From Desulfosudis sp034189195 (GTDB taxonomy: Bacteria; Desulfobacterota; Desulfobacteria; Desulfobacterales; Desulfosudaceae): a stretch of DNA of 62,410 nucleotides. The position numbers and the translations under genes are program-made. Under the pieces are notes generated by a model, which was not told where the DNA came from, did not search any database, and was given only the letters and a program-made list of their open reading frames with translations. This document shows positions 50,278 to 60,607 of this stretch, one piece after another; the stretch's first letter is position 1, and every line of letters starts with the position of its first letter. The stretch lies in the NCBI GenBank assembly GCA_034189195.1, contig JAXHVI010000115.1, positions 1 to 62,410 on the forward strand, given 5' to 3'.

Positions 50278-53019
50278 ATGATTGGCATTACTTCTTATGG
50301 CGCATTTGTTCCGCGTTACCGACTGAGCCGCAGCTCCATTTTCCAGGCCATGGGATGGTTTGCTCCGGCGATCATGATGGTCGCCCAGGGTGAGCGGTCC
50401 ATGTGCAACTGGGATGAGGATCCGATTACCATGGCGGTCGGCGCGGGACGGGATTGCTTGACGGAATATGATAAACGGCAGATCGACGGCCTGTACCTGG
50501 CGTCAACCAGCCTTCCGTTTATGGATCGGCAGAACGCCGGCATTGTATCGACGGCGCTGAACTTAAGCGAGCATATAGCCACCGCCGACTTTACCTCTTC
50601 CCAGCGGGCCGGCACCTCGGCGCTGATTCACGCCGTGGAAGCGGTCAAGAGCAAGGAAAAAAACAATGTGATGGTCATCGGTACCGATGCCCGGGAAACC
50701 AAGCCCGCCTATTTTTACGAGATGTGGTACGGCGACGGGGCCGCCGGTGTAACCATCGGCTCAAAAGACGTGATCGCGGAATACAAAGGGTCGTTTTCCT
50801 TGACCCGTGATTTTGTGGATCATTATAAAGGCAAAGGCCGTCGCTTTGATTATTTCTGGGAAGAGCGATGGGTAAGGGATGAAGGCTTTTCCAAGATCAT
50901 TCCCGAAGCGGTCAACGGCCTGTTCGAGAAAATCGGGATGACCGGTGACAAGGTCGACAAGTTTGTATTCCCCTGCTTTTTTGCCAAGGACCGGAAAACA
51001 ATCGCCAGGCTGTGCGGCATTGATCCGTCCAGGGTCACCGATCCGCTGCACGAGGTCTGCGGTGATACCGGCGCGGCCCATGCCCTGCTGATGCTGGCCG
51101 CGGCCCTGGATGACGCCAAGCCCGGTGAAACTATTGTCGTGGCCGGTTTCGGCCAGGGGTGTGACGCCCTCTGTTTCAAGGTCACCAAAAACATTACCGC
51201 CCTTGCGCCCAGGAATGGCGCCCGCGGCACCCTTGAGAACAAGCTTTCCATTGATAATTACGCCAAGTTCCTGGTTTTCCGTCAGTTGATCGAACCGGAT
51301 ATGGGCATTCGGGCGGAAGCGCCGCTGCAGACGGCGTTGACGTCCCTGTATCGCAACCGGAAAATGCTGCTGGGCCTGGTGGGCGGCAAGTGCAGGGAAT
51401 GCGGAACACCGCAGTTTCCCAAGTCCGATGTCTGTGTGAACCCCCACTGCGGGGCCATGCACAGCCAGGATGATTATGAATTCGCCGGTCAGCCGGCCAA
51501 GGTCAAGACATTTACCGGCGATATGCTGTCGGTCAGTGTGGATCCGCCCAACATTTACGGCATGGTTCAATTTGACAACGGCGGCCGGATGATGGCGGAT
51601 TTCACGGATTGCAGCATTGACGATGTCAGGGTCGGCCTGCCGGTGGAAATGGTTTTCCGCCGGCGGGTGGTCGATCCGGAACGCAAATTTTCCTCCTATT
51701 TCTGGAAAGCCAAGCCCATAGCCGGCGCTGCCGTGGACGAAGTGGGCAAGCTTACCCTGGACGGCCGGGTGGCGGTCATTACCGGCGCCGGCGGCGGCCT
51801 GGGCCGGGCCTATGCCCTGGAATTCGCCCGGCGCGGCGCCAAGGTGGTGGTCAACGACCTGGGCGGCTCCCGTGACGGTTCGGGCAAAGGATCAAAATCA
51901 CCGGCTGAAGTGGTCGTCAAGGAGATTCAGGACCTGGGCGGAGAGGCGATTGCCAATTACGACAACGTGGCAACAGCCAAAGGCGGTGAAAATATCATCA
52001 AGGCCGCGGTCAAGGCCTTTGGCACCGCGGATATTGTCGTCAATAACGCCGGTATCCTCAGGGACAAGAGCTTCCTCAAGATGGAGCCGGAGAACTGGGA
52101 CGCTGTTCTGGCGGTCCATCTTACCGGTGCCTATAACGTGACCCGGCCGGCCTTTGCCATTATGAAGGAAAAGGGTTTCGGCCGTATCATCATGACCACG
52201 TCCGCTGCCGGCCTTTACGGCAACTTCGGGCAGACAAACTACTCCTCGGCCAAGATGGCCCTGGTGGGTTTCATGAATACCCTTAAGCTGGAAGGGGGCA
52301 AATACAATATCAAGGTCAATACCGTGGCGCCGCTGGCCGCTTCCCGGCTGACCGAAGACATCATGCCCCCGGAAATTTTCGAGAAAATGAAACCGGAGTA
52401 TGTTGTGCCCCTGGTCACCTACTTGGCCAGCGATGAGTGCGAGCCCACAGGTCATATCTTTAATGCCGGCATGGGATATTACAGCCGGGCCGCCATAATG
52501 ACCGGCAACACCGTTCAGGTCGGCGATAATGATAAGCTGCCCACGCCGGAGGATATTCATAAAAACTGGAATGCCATAAACAGCCTGGAAGGCGCCAAAG
52601 AACTGTCCGACGTGAATACCGCCATGATGGATCTGCTGTCAGGCCCCCAGGCGTCCGGCGGCGCTGAAAAAGCCCAGCCGGCCGGTGATGCCGGAGACGT
52701 CACCCCCCAGGTGGTCTTTGACATGATGCCCGGTGCCTTCAAGCCTGAAGCCGCGGCCGGTGTGAACGCGGTCTTTCAGTACTGCATTTCCGGGCCTGCC
52801 GGCGGCGACTGGAACGTAACGGTCAAAGACGGGAAATGCCAGGTGGAAAAAGGCACGGCGAAAAAGCCTACCTGCACCATTAAAATGGCGGACGACAACT
52901 TCGTCAGGATGGTGACCGGCAAGCTCAACCCGATGAAGGCTTACTCTTCCGGGGATTTGAAGATCGAGGGCGATGTCATGAAATCTCAGCTGATTGAAAA
53001 GCTGTTTACCTTAAAATAA
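50278..53019 (+). CDS. four-domain fusion: HMG-CoA-synthase-like - DUF35 - SDR - SCP2
   Basis: 913 residues. Residues 1-~340 have the archaeal-type HMG-CoA synthase fold (MIGITSYGAFVPRYRL). By eye the catalytic Glu, Cys and His align with Thr77, Gln109 (SSQRAGT) and a Pro-Cys pair (FPCFFAKDR), so synthase chemistry is unlikely. Residues ~350-480 are a DUF35 zinc ribbon/OB fold (Cys372, 375, 386, 391). An SDR (TGAGGGLG 502-509, Ser642, Tyr655, Lys659) and an SCP2 domain (~810-913) follow, near-duplicates of those in the upstream gene. It probably oxidises hydroxyacyl-CoA and docks the thiolase encoded next. Confidence 0.85.
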   Translation: MIGITSYGAFVPRYRLSRSSIFQAMGWFAPAIMMVAQGERSMCNWDEDPITMAVGAGRDCLTEYDKRQIDGLYLASTSLPFMDRQNAGIVSTALNLSEHIATADFTSSQRAGTSALIHAVEAVKSKEKNNVMVIGTDARETKPAYFYEMWYGDGAAGVTIGSKDVIAEYKGSFSLTRDFVDHYKGKGRRFDYFWEERWVRDEGFSKIIPEAVNGLFEKIGMTGDKVDKFVFPCFFAKDRKTIARLCGIDPSRVTDPLHEVCGDTGAAHALLMLAAALDDAKPGETIVVAGFGQGCDALCFKVTKNITALAPRNGARGTLENKLSIDNYAKFLVFRQLIEPDMGIRAEAPLQTALTSLYRNRKMLLGLVGGKCRECGTPQFPKSDVCVNPHCGAMHSQDDYEFAGQPAKVKTFTGDMLSVSVDPPNIYGMVQFDNGGRMMADFTDCSIDDVRVGLPVEMVFRRRVVDPERKFSSYFWKAKPIAGAAVDEVGKLTLDGRVAVITGAGGGLGRAYALEFARRGAKVVVNDLGGSRDGSGKGSKSPAEVVVKEIQDLGGEAIANYDNVATAKGGENIIKAAVKAFGTADIVVNNAGILRDKSFLKMEPENWDAVLAVHLTGAYNVTRPAFAIMKEKGFGRIIMTTSAAGLYGNFGQTNYSSAKMALVGFMNTLKLEGGKYNIKVNTVAPLAASRLTEDIMPPEIFEKMKPEYVVPLVTYLASDECEPTGHIFNAGMGYYSRAAIMTGNTVQVGDNDKLPTPEDIHKNWNAINSLEGAKELSDVNTAMMDLLSGPQASGGAEKAQPAGDAGDVTPQVVFDMMPGAFKPEAAAGVNAVFQYCISGPAGGDWNVTVKDGKCQVEKGTAKKPTCTIKMADDNFVRMVTGKLNPMKAYSSGDLKIEGDVMKSQLIEKLFTLK

Positions 53020-53031
53020 TGGAGGGTGAAG

Positions 53032-54246
53032 ATGGCTACAGGTATCAGAGACAAGGTAGCAATCATCGGCATGGGCTGCACCAAGTTCGGAGAACGCTGG
53101 GATGCGAACGGTGAAGATTTGATCGTTGAGGCGTTTGAAGAGTGTCTGGCGGATTCCGGCCTTGAAAAAAAGGATATTGAAGCCGCTTGGTTCGGCACCT
53201 GCCTGGAGGAAATAAATGTCGGTAAAACCGGCATGCCGCTGTCCACCACCCTGCGGCTGCCCATGATTCCGGTGACCCGGGTGGAAAACTACTGCGCCAC
53301 CGGCACCGAGGCTTTTCGCGGGGCCTGTTATGCCGTGGCGTCCGGGGCCTATGACATCTGCCTGGCCCAGGGGATGGAAAAGCTCAAGGATACCGGTTAC
53401 GGCGGACTGCCCAACCCGGGCTCCGGCGCCGGCACCCTGACCTGGCAATGGTGGCCGAATATTTCGGCGCCGGGCTGTTTCGCCCAGCTGGCCAGCGCCT
53501 ATGCCGTCAAGTACAAGGTGCCGGACCGGGATTTAAAACGGGCCATTGCCCACGTGTCGGTGAAAAGCCACGCCAACGGCGCCTTGAATCCAAAGGCCCA
53601 CCTTCGGAAGGAGGTGACCGAGGAGCAGGTGATAAATTCGCCGATCATCGCCCATCCCCTGGGACTTTTTGACTGCTGCGGCGTGAGTGACGGTTCGGCC
53701 TGCGCCATTGTCACCACACCGGAGATCGCCAAAAAGCTGGGCAGGAAAAAAACGGAGATCGTCAGCGTCAAGGCGCTTCAGGTCGCCCTCAGCAACGGCC
53801 AGGAAGTCGGTTACAATGAATGGGACGGCGAGCACTTTATGACCACCTCCGTCTGCAGTACCCGGGCCTATAAAGAAGCCGGTATCAAGGATCCCAGGAA
53901 AGAGATCAGCATGATGGAGGTCCATGACTGCTTTTCCATCACCGAGCTGGTTACCTATGAGGACCTGCATATTTCAGAACGGGGCCAGGCCTGGAAGGAT
54001 GCCTTGAACGGCGTCTATGACCGGGACGGTGAAGTGCCCTGCCAGATTGACGGTGGTCTGAAATGTTTCGGTCATCCCATTGGCGCGTCCGGTCTGCGGA
54101 TGCTCTACGAAATGTACCTGCAGCTTCTGGGCCGGGCGGATAAGCGTCAGCTGGACAATCCTAAAATCGGGTTGACCCATAACCTGGGCGGGTTCCCGTT
54201 CCAGAACATCTGCGCAATTTCCATTATCGGCAAATACGGCGAATAA
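53032..54246 (+). CDS. SCPx/lipid-transfer-type thiolase
   Basis: 404 residues from ATG 53032 (GGAGGG 5 nt upstream). The nucleophile Cys88 is in ENYCATGTEA, HDCFSITEL carries the family His, and KCFGHPIGASG carries the C-terminal catalytic motif. It groups with SCP2-thiolases that cleave 3-ketoacyl-CoA, in peroxisomes including 2-methyl-branched ones, and with archaeal acetoacetyl-CoA thiolases and BbsB that need a DUF35 partner. That partner is supplied by the upstream fusion protein. It lies 12 nt after that gene. Confidence 0.87.
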   Translation: MATGIRDKVAIIGMGCTKFGERWDANGEDLIVEAFEECLADSGLEKKDIEAAWFGTCLEEINVGKTGMPLSTTLRLPMIPVTRVENYCATGTEAFRGACYAVASGAYDICLAQGMEKLKDTGYGGLPNPGSGAGTLTWQWWPNISAPGCFAQLASAYAVKYKVPDRDLKRAIAHVSVKSHANGALNPKAHLRKEVTEEQVINSPIIAHPLGLFDCCGVSDGSACAIVTTPEIAKKLGRKKTEIVSVKALQVALSNGQEVGYNEWDGEHFMTTSVCSTRAYKEAGIKDPRKEISMMEVHDCFSITELVTYEDLHISERGQAWKDALNGVYDRDGEVPCQIDGGLKCFGHPIGASGLRMLYEMYLQLLGRADKRQLDNPKIGLTHNLGGFPFQNICAISIIGKYGE

Positions 54247-54320
54247 ACAACCGGCCGGGCAGGGGCGGTCGAGCGCTGCTCCCTGCCTGACGGCCGTCAA
54301 CACCCATTACGCGAGGAGCC

Positions 54321-55475
54321 ATGGATTTTACACTCACCAAATCCCAGAAGGAGATTCAAAAGGCCGTCCGGGATTTTGTCAAAGGCGAGTTCGACAAGGA
54401 TATGGGGCTTGACCTGGAAAAGGAGCGCGCCTATCCGGCCGAAGTGCTGGCAGCGGCGTGTGACCTGGGGTTTATCGGCATCCATTTTCCCGAAAAATAC
54501 GCGGGCGCCGACATGGGCCTGTTTGAAAACTGCCTGATCGGCGAGGAGCTGTGTCGAAAGGATTCCACCCTGGGGCTGGCCCTGATGCTTACGGGGTACG
54601 GCGCTGAATGTATCCTCCGCTTCGGAAACGAGGCCCAGAAGGAAAAATATTTGCCGGTGGTGGCGGACGGAAAAGCCTTTTCCGCGGCGGCATTCCTGGA
54701 AGCGGGCCAGGGATTTGATCTGCGCACCGTTCAGACCACGGCCCGTAAAGAGGCCGACGGCTGGGTGATCAGCGGCGCCAAGTCCCTGGTGCTGAACGGC
54801 GGAAAGGCCGGGTTTTACGTGGTGCTCTGCCGCACCGATGACGCGGCCCCCGGGCCGGACGGCCGGATGAGCATGTTCGTGGTGGACGCCGGCCTGCCGG
54901 GAATCTCCTGCAGGGATGCGGGCCGCCGCATGAGCTGCAACATGCTGCCTGCCGCGGACGTGACCTTTGACAGTGTCAAGGTCGGGGCCGACGCGCTGCT
55001 GGGTTCGGAAGGCAAGGGGTTTTCCCAGGTCAACGCCTATTTTAACGAGCTGCGGGTGGTGCTGGCGGCCCTGGCCGTGGGCATCGCCCAGGGGGCCTAT
55101 GAAAAGGCCCTGGATTACATCAAACAGCGGGAGCAGTTCGGCAAGAAGCTTGTTGAGTTTCATATCACCTGGCACAAGGTGGCCGCCATGGCGACGCAGA
55201 TCGAGTGCGCGCGCACCCTTGCCTACCGGGCCGCCTGGATCTTCGACCAGGGCCGGCTCGACGCGGGGCTGGCCGCCATGGCAAAGATGACGGCGGCCAA
55301 AACGGCCGTGGCCGTGGCTTACGAGGCGATCCAGCTGTACGGCGGTTACGGGTTTATGACCGAGTATGAGGTGGAGCATTTTTACCGGGACGCCAAGTTT
55401 ATTGACCTTTTCTGCGGCGCCGTGGGCGTTCAGAAAGACGTGATCGCGGAAACCATTGTCGGTAAAATTAAATAA
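54321..55475 (+). CDS. acyl-CoA dehydrogenase paralogue, catalytic base apparently missing
   Basis: 384 residues with the three-part acyl-CoA dehydrogenase fold and the YGGYGFMTEYEVEHFYRDAK signature. The MCAD-type catalytic Glu position (YEGT) reads FCGA, Cys365. The alternative IVD/LCAD position on helix G reads FNELR with Leu244 where Glu is expected. The canonical TEPxAGSD loop is altered to FLEAGQGFD. It may be the structural partner in a heteromer with the next gene product. Ends 23 nt before that gene. Confidence 0.8.
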   Translation: MDFTLTKSQKEIQKAVRDFVKGEFDKDMGLDLEKERAYPAEVLAAACDLGFIGIHFPEKYAGADMGLFENCLIGEELCRKDSTLGLALMLTGYGAECILRFGNEAQKEKYLPVVADGKAFSAAAFLEAGQGFDLRTVQTTARKEADGWVISGAKSLVLNGGKAGFYVVLCRTDDAAPGPDGRMSMFVVDAGLPGISCRDAGRRMSCNMLPAADVTFDSVKVGADALLGSEGKGFSQVNAYFNELRVVLAALAVGIAQGAYEKALDYIKQREQFGKKLVEFHITWHKVAAMATQIECARTLAYRAAWIFDQGRLDAGLAAMAKMTAAKTAVAVAYEAIQLYGGYGFMTEYEVEHFYRDAKFIDLFCGAVGVQKDVIAETIVGKIK

Positions 55476-55498
55476 CGCAGGGGTGGAGGACATTATTT

Positions 55499-56644
55499 AT
55501 GGATATACTGCATTATACGGAAGCCCATGAAGCGTTCCGCAAGCGGCTCCGCGCATTCTGTGAAAAGGAGATCATTCCCCATGTCGAGGAGTGGGAGGCA
55601 AACCATATCGTGCCCAAAAGCACCTGGAAGGCCATGGGGCGTGAAGGGTTTTTGTGCACCAACGCGCCGGCTGAATACGGCGGCCACGGCCTGGATTTTC
55701 TCTACTCGGTGATCGTGGCCGAAGAACTTGCCCGCACCAACCATACCGGCCTGGCCGCGCCCCTGCACAGCGATATCGTGGTGCCCTACATCGTTTCCTA
55801 CGGCTCGGAGGAGATCAAGAAAAAATACATTCCAGGGTGCACGTCCGGCGACATCATCACGGCCGTGGCCATGACCGAGCCGGATGCGGGCAGTGACGTG
55901 GCCGCCATGACCACCATCGCTGTGGAAGATGGAGACGAGGTGGTGCTCAACGGGTCCAAGACCTTTATCACCAACGGCATCAACGCCGACCTGGTGGTGG
56001 TGGCGGCCAAGGACCCGGCCGTGGAAAACCCCCACCAGGCGGTTTCCCTTTATATCGTGGAAGACGGCACCCCCGGTTTTACCCGGGGCCGGCATCTGGA
56101 GAAGATGGGCTTTCACAGTCAGGACACGGCCGAACTGTTTTTCACCAACTGCCGCATCCCCAGGAAAAACCTGCTGGGTGAAAAGAACATGGGGTTTGTC
56201 ATGCTCATGGAAAAGCTTCAGCAGGAGCGGCTGATCTGCGCGGTCATGGCCCAGTTCGCCGTGGAGATCATGGTGGAAGCCGTGGTGGGCTATTGCAAGA
56301 GCACCAAGGATACCACGGGCAAACCCTACTCCAAGCACCAGGCCATCAACTTCCAGCTGGTGGAGATGATGACCGAGGCCCATATCGGCCGGGTGTTCAT
56401 GGAAAAGCTGGTGGCCGACCACATGGAAGGCAAGAACGTGGTAAGGGAGACCTGCATGGCCAAGTACTGGCACACCGACCTGACCCAGACCATCTCCAAC
56501 CAGGTGCTGGACCTGATCGGCGAGGAGGCCACGGCCGAACGCAGCCTTATTCTGAGGGGCTGGCGGGACCTGCGGGTGCTGCCGATCTTTGCCGGCACCA
56601 ACGAGATCATGAAGCTGGTGGTGGGGAAGATGTCAGGACTGTAG
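55499..56644 (+). CDS. acyl-CoA dehydrogenase, long/branched-chain type
   Basis: 381 residues. The FAD/substrate loop AMTEPDAGSD is at 125-134. The MCAD-position residue is Ala (FAGTNEI), but Glu243 in KLQQERLICA matches the helix-G base of LCAD and isovaleryl-CoA dehydrogenase. It is therefore likely active on longer or branched acyl-CoA, forming the 2,3-double bond. Adjacent to the base-less paralogue, it resembles paired FadE subunits of actinobacterial steroid catabolism. GGAGG lies upstream. Confidence 0.88.
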   Translation: MDILHYTEAHEAFRKRLRAFCEKEIIPHVEEWEANHIVPKSTWKAMGREGFLCTNAPAEYGGHGLDFLYSVIVAEELARTNHTGLAAPLHSDIVVPYIVSYGSEEIKKKYIPGCTSGDIITAVAMTEPDAGSDVAAMTTIAVEDGDEVVLNGSKTFITNGINADLVVVAAKDPAVENPHQAVSLYIVEDGTPGFTRGRHLEKMGFHSQDTAELFFTNCRIPRKNLLGEKNMGFVMLMEKLQQERLICAVMAQFAVEIMVEAVVGYCKSTKDTTGKPYSKHQAINFQLVEMMTEAHIGRVFMEKLVADHMEGKNVVRETCMAKYWHTDLTQTISNQVLDLIGEEATAERSLILRGWRDLRVLPIFAGTNEIMKLVVGKMSGL

Positions 56645-56830
56645 AAGGATCCAAGGGGCCAAGGGTTCAAGGGGATAAACGGGAAAGGTTCAAGGACTCA
56701 AAAAAAAAGTATTTTTCTCGCGGCGGTGTTTTTGATGCGGGATCTCGGATGTTGAATCACTTTTGATTTTTTTACGGGTTTTTCACTCGACCCCTTGCCC
56801 CCTCGAATCCTCGACCCCTGCGAGTTCGGT
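56645..56830. repeat. CCAAGGG intergenic inverted repeat
   Basis: The left arm (56645-56700) has GGATCCAAGGGGCCAAGGG and GGTTCAAGG units. The right arm (56783-56822) has GACCCCTTGCCCCC and GAATCCTCGACCCC. They are imperfect inverted copies in the 241-nt gap before the racemase gene. A related string (TTGCCCCCTCGACCC) is at 62232-62246. Confidence 0.7.
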
Positions 56831-56885
56831 GTTTTTCACAAATGAATAGAAGAAAATCAATCATCCTGGCAGAAGGAAAGCGGTT

Positions 56886-58034
56886 ATGTTGAAAAACGGC
56901 TCCCTGACCGGCATCAAGGTCATCGATCTTTCGCGGCTGTTGCCCGGCCCCTACTGCACCATGATCCTGGCCGATCACGGGGCCCGGGTCATTGCCATCG
57001 AGGACCGGCGGTTTCTGGCAGACGGCCTGTTTTTAAACACCGTCAACCGCAACAAGGAGCATATCACCCTGAACCTGAAAAGCGAGCAGGGCAAAAAGAT
57101 ATTTTTTGAGCTGGTCAAAGACGCCGACGTGGTGGTGGAGGGGTTTCGGCCCGGGGTGGTGGAAAAGCTGGGCGTGGATTACAGAACCGTGGCTGAAAAA
57201 AACCCCGGAATCGTCTACTGCTCGATCTCCGGCTACGGCCAGACCGGTGAATACCGGGACAGAAGCGGCCATGACGTGAACTATCTGGCCCTGTGCGGGG
57301 TGCTGGACCTGATCGGTGACAGGGACAGGCCGCCCGCTATTCCCGGCGTGCAGTTTGCCGATATCGCCGGCGGCGGCATGAGCGCGGCCATCGGCATTCT
57401 GCTGGCCCTGGTGGCGCGGCAGACAACCGGCAAGGGCCAGTACATCGACATCTCCATGACCGATTCCATGCTGGCCTTTCTGCCCACGGCCCTGTTCATG
57501 TATCATGCCGTCGGTGTCTTTCCGGAGCGGGCCAACGCCCTTCTGTCCCACCGGTACGCCTTTTACAACATCTATGAAACAAAGGACGGCCGCCACATCT
57601 CCATCGGCGCGCTGGAACACCGGTTCTGGAAAAACCTCTGCGCCCACCTGGGCCTTGATGCCTTTATTGTCTTGCAGTATGATGAGGCCCGGCGGCAGGA
57701 GATCATCGACACGCTGCGAGACGTCTTCCGGAGCAAAACCCTGGAGGAGTGGAAGGCGGATCTGGCCGGTGTGGACTGCTGCTGGGCCCCGGTCCAGTCC
57801 GTGGCCGAAGTGCTGGACGATCCCTTTTTCGCCCATCGGGAGATGGTGGTGGCCAGTGGTGACCCGGATGCCCGCAAAGCCAAAACCATCGGGGTGCCGG
57901 TCAAGCTCTCCGACACGCCGGGCAGGGTGCGCACCGTGCCGGATGAATTCGGCCAGAGCACGGTTGCCGTGCTGGGCGAACTGGGGTATACAAAAGAACA
58001 AATCGAAACCTTTTTCAAGGACGGAGTGGTCTGA
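56886..58034 (+). CDS. alpha-methylacyl-CoA racemase-like protein (CoA-transferase family III fold)
   Basis: 382 residues. His129 (SGHDVNYLAL), Asp159 (FADIAGGG) and Glu244 (GALEHRFW) match the catalytic His126, Asp156 and Glu241 of mycobacterial MCR with a constant offset of three. Family III CoA transferases share the fold and the Asp but not this His/Glu set, so racemisation of 2-methylacyl-CoA is the better call. It would supply the (2S)-epimer needed by acyl-CoA dehydrogenases. The stop overlaps the sdhC start by 1 nt. A CoA-transferase role remains possible. Confidence 0.82.
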   Translation: MLKNGSLTGIKVIDLSRLLPGPYCTMILADHGARVIAIEDRRFLADGLFLNTVNRNKEHITLNLKSEQGKKIFFELVKDADVVVEGFRPGVVEKLGVDYRTVAEKNPGIVYCSISGYGQTGEYRDRSGHDVNYLALCGVLDLIGDRDRPPAIPGVQFADIAGGGMSAAIGILLALVARQTTGKGQYIDISMTDSMLAFLPTALFMYHAVGVFPERANALLSHRYAFYNIYETKDGRHISIGALEHRFWKNLCAHLGLDAFIVLQYDEARRQEIIDTLRDVFRSKTLEEWKADLAGVDCCWAPVQSVAEVLDDPFFAHREMVVASGDPDARKAKTIGVPVKLSDTPGRVRTVPDEFGQSTVAVLGELGYTKEQIETFFKDGVV

Positions 58035-58672
58035 TGCATGTGTTGCTCCAAACCCTGGGCAGTTCCATCGGCAAGAAGCTGCTGATGGCGCTTACCGGGC
58101 TCTGCTTCTGCGGCTTTCTGGCGGTCCACCTGGCCGGCAACCTGTCGGTGTATGGCGGCCCCGCTTTTTTCAACAGCTACGTCGAGCACCTGCACTCCCT
58201 TGGGGTGCTGATTCACGTGGCGGAAATCGGCCTTCTGGCCCTGGCCCTGGTCCATGTGACCACCGGCGTTATTCTGTTTATCGGCAACCTGCGGGCCCGG
58301 CCGGTGCGCTATGCCGTGTCCCGGCGGTCCGGGGGCCGCACCTGGGGCTCGGCCACCATGCCTTACACCGGCTTTGCCATTCTGGCCTTTGTGATCTATC
58401 ACCTGATCGGGTTCCACTTTGCCGACCATTCCACGTGCACCGTATTCCAGATCATGACCGACGCCTTTGCCTCTCCCGGCACGGCCATCCTGTACAGCGC
58501 CGCCGTCCTACTGGTGGGCCTGCACATCAGCCACGGCTTCTGGAGCCTGTTTCAGACCTTTGGCGCCAACCATCCGGCCTACATGCCGGTGATTGAAAAA
58601 ATCGGCCTGGGGTTTGCCGTTGTGGTGGCCGCGGGGTTTGGTTCCATTCCGATTTATCTGTGGTTTTCATAA
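58034..58672 (+). CDS. sdhC: succinate dehydrogenase/fumarate reductase cytochrome b subunit (type B)
   Basis: 212 residues with five predicted membrane helices. Histidines spaced along the helices (FLAVHLAGNL, VEHLHSL, LALVHVTTG, VIYHLIGFHF, GLHISHGFW) suit two haem b groups, as in Wolinella, Bacillus and Geobacter type-B enzymes. It links succinate/fumarate to the menaquinone pool. Order C-A-B is typical. Overlap with the racemase gene (TGATG) implies coupled translation. Confidence 0.9.
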   Translation: MHVLLQTLGSSIGKKLLMALTGLCFCGFLAVHLAGNLSVYGGPAFFNSYVEHLHSLGVLIHVAEIGLLALALVHVTTGVILFIGNLRARPVRYAVSRRSGGRTWGSATMPYTGFAILAFVIYHLIGFHFADHSTCTVFQIMTDAFASPGTAILYSAAVLLVGLHISHGFWSLFQTFGANHPAYMPVIEKIGLGFAVVVAAGFGSIPIYLWFS

Positions 58673-58693
58673 AAAACAAGAAAGAGGATTTTT

Positions 58694-60606
<1,913 letters not shown>

Positions 60607-60607
<1 letters not shown>

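Noticed and set aside
50278..51300. Active HMG-CoA synthase and a mevalonate-type step
   Set aside because: Catalytic Glu, Cys and His appear replaced and no mevalonate gene is near.
47371..58034. Benzylsuccinate bbs operon
   Set aside because: It shares thiolase, DUF35 and SDR themes, but the hydratase is MaoC-type, SCP2 domains are present, and the BbsEF-like protein carries a racemase triad.
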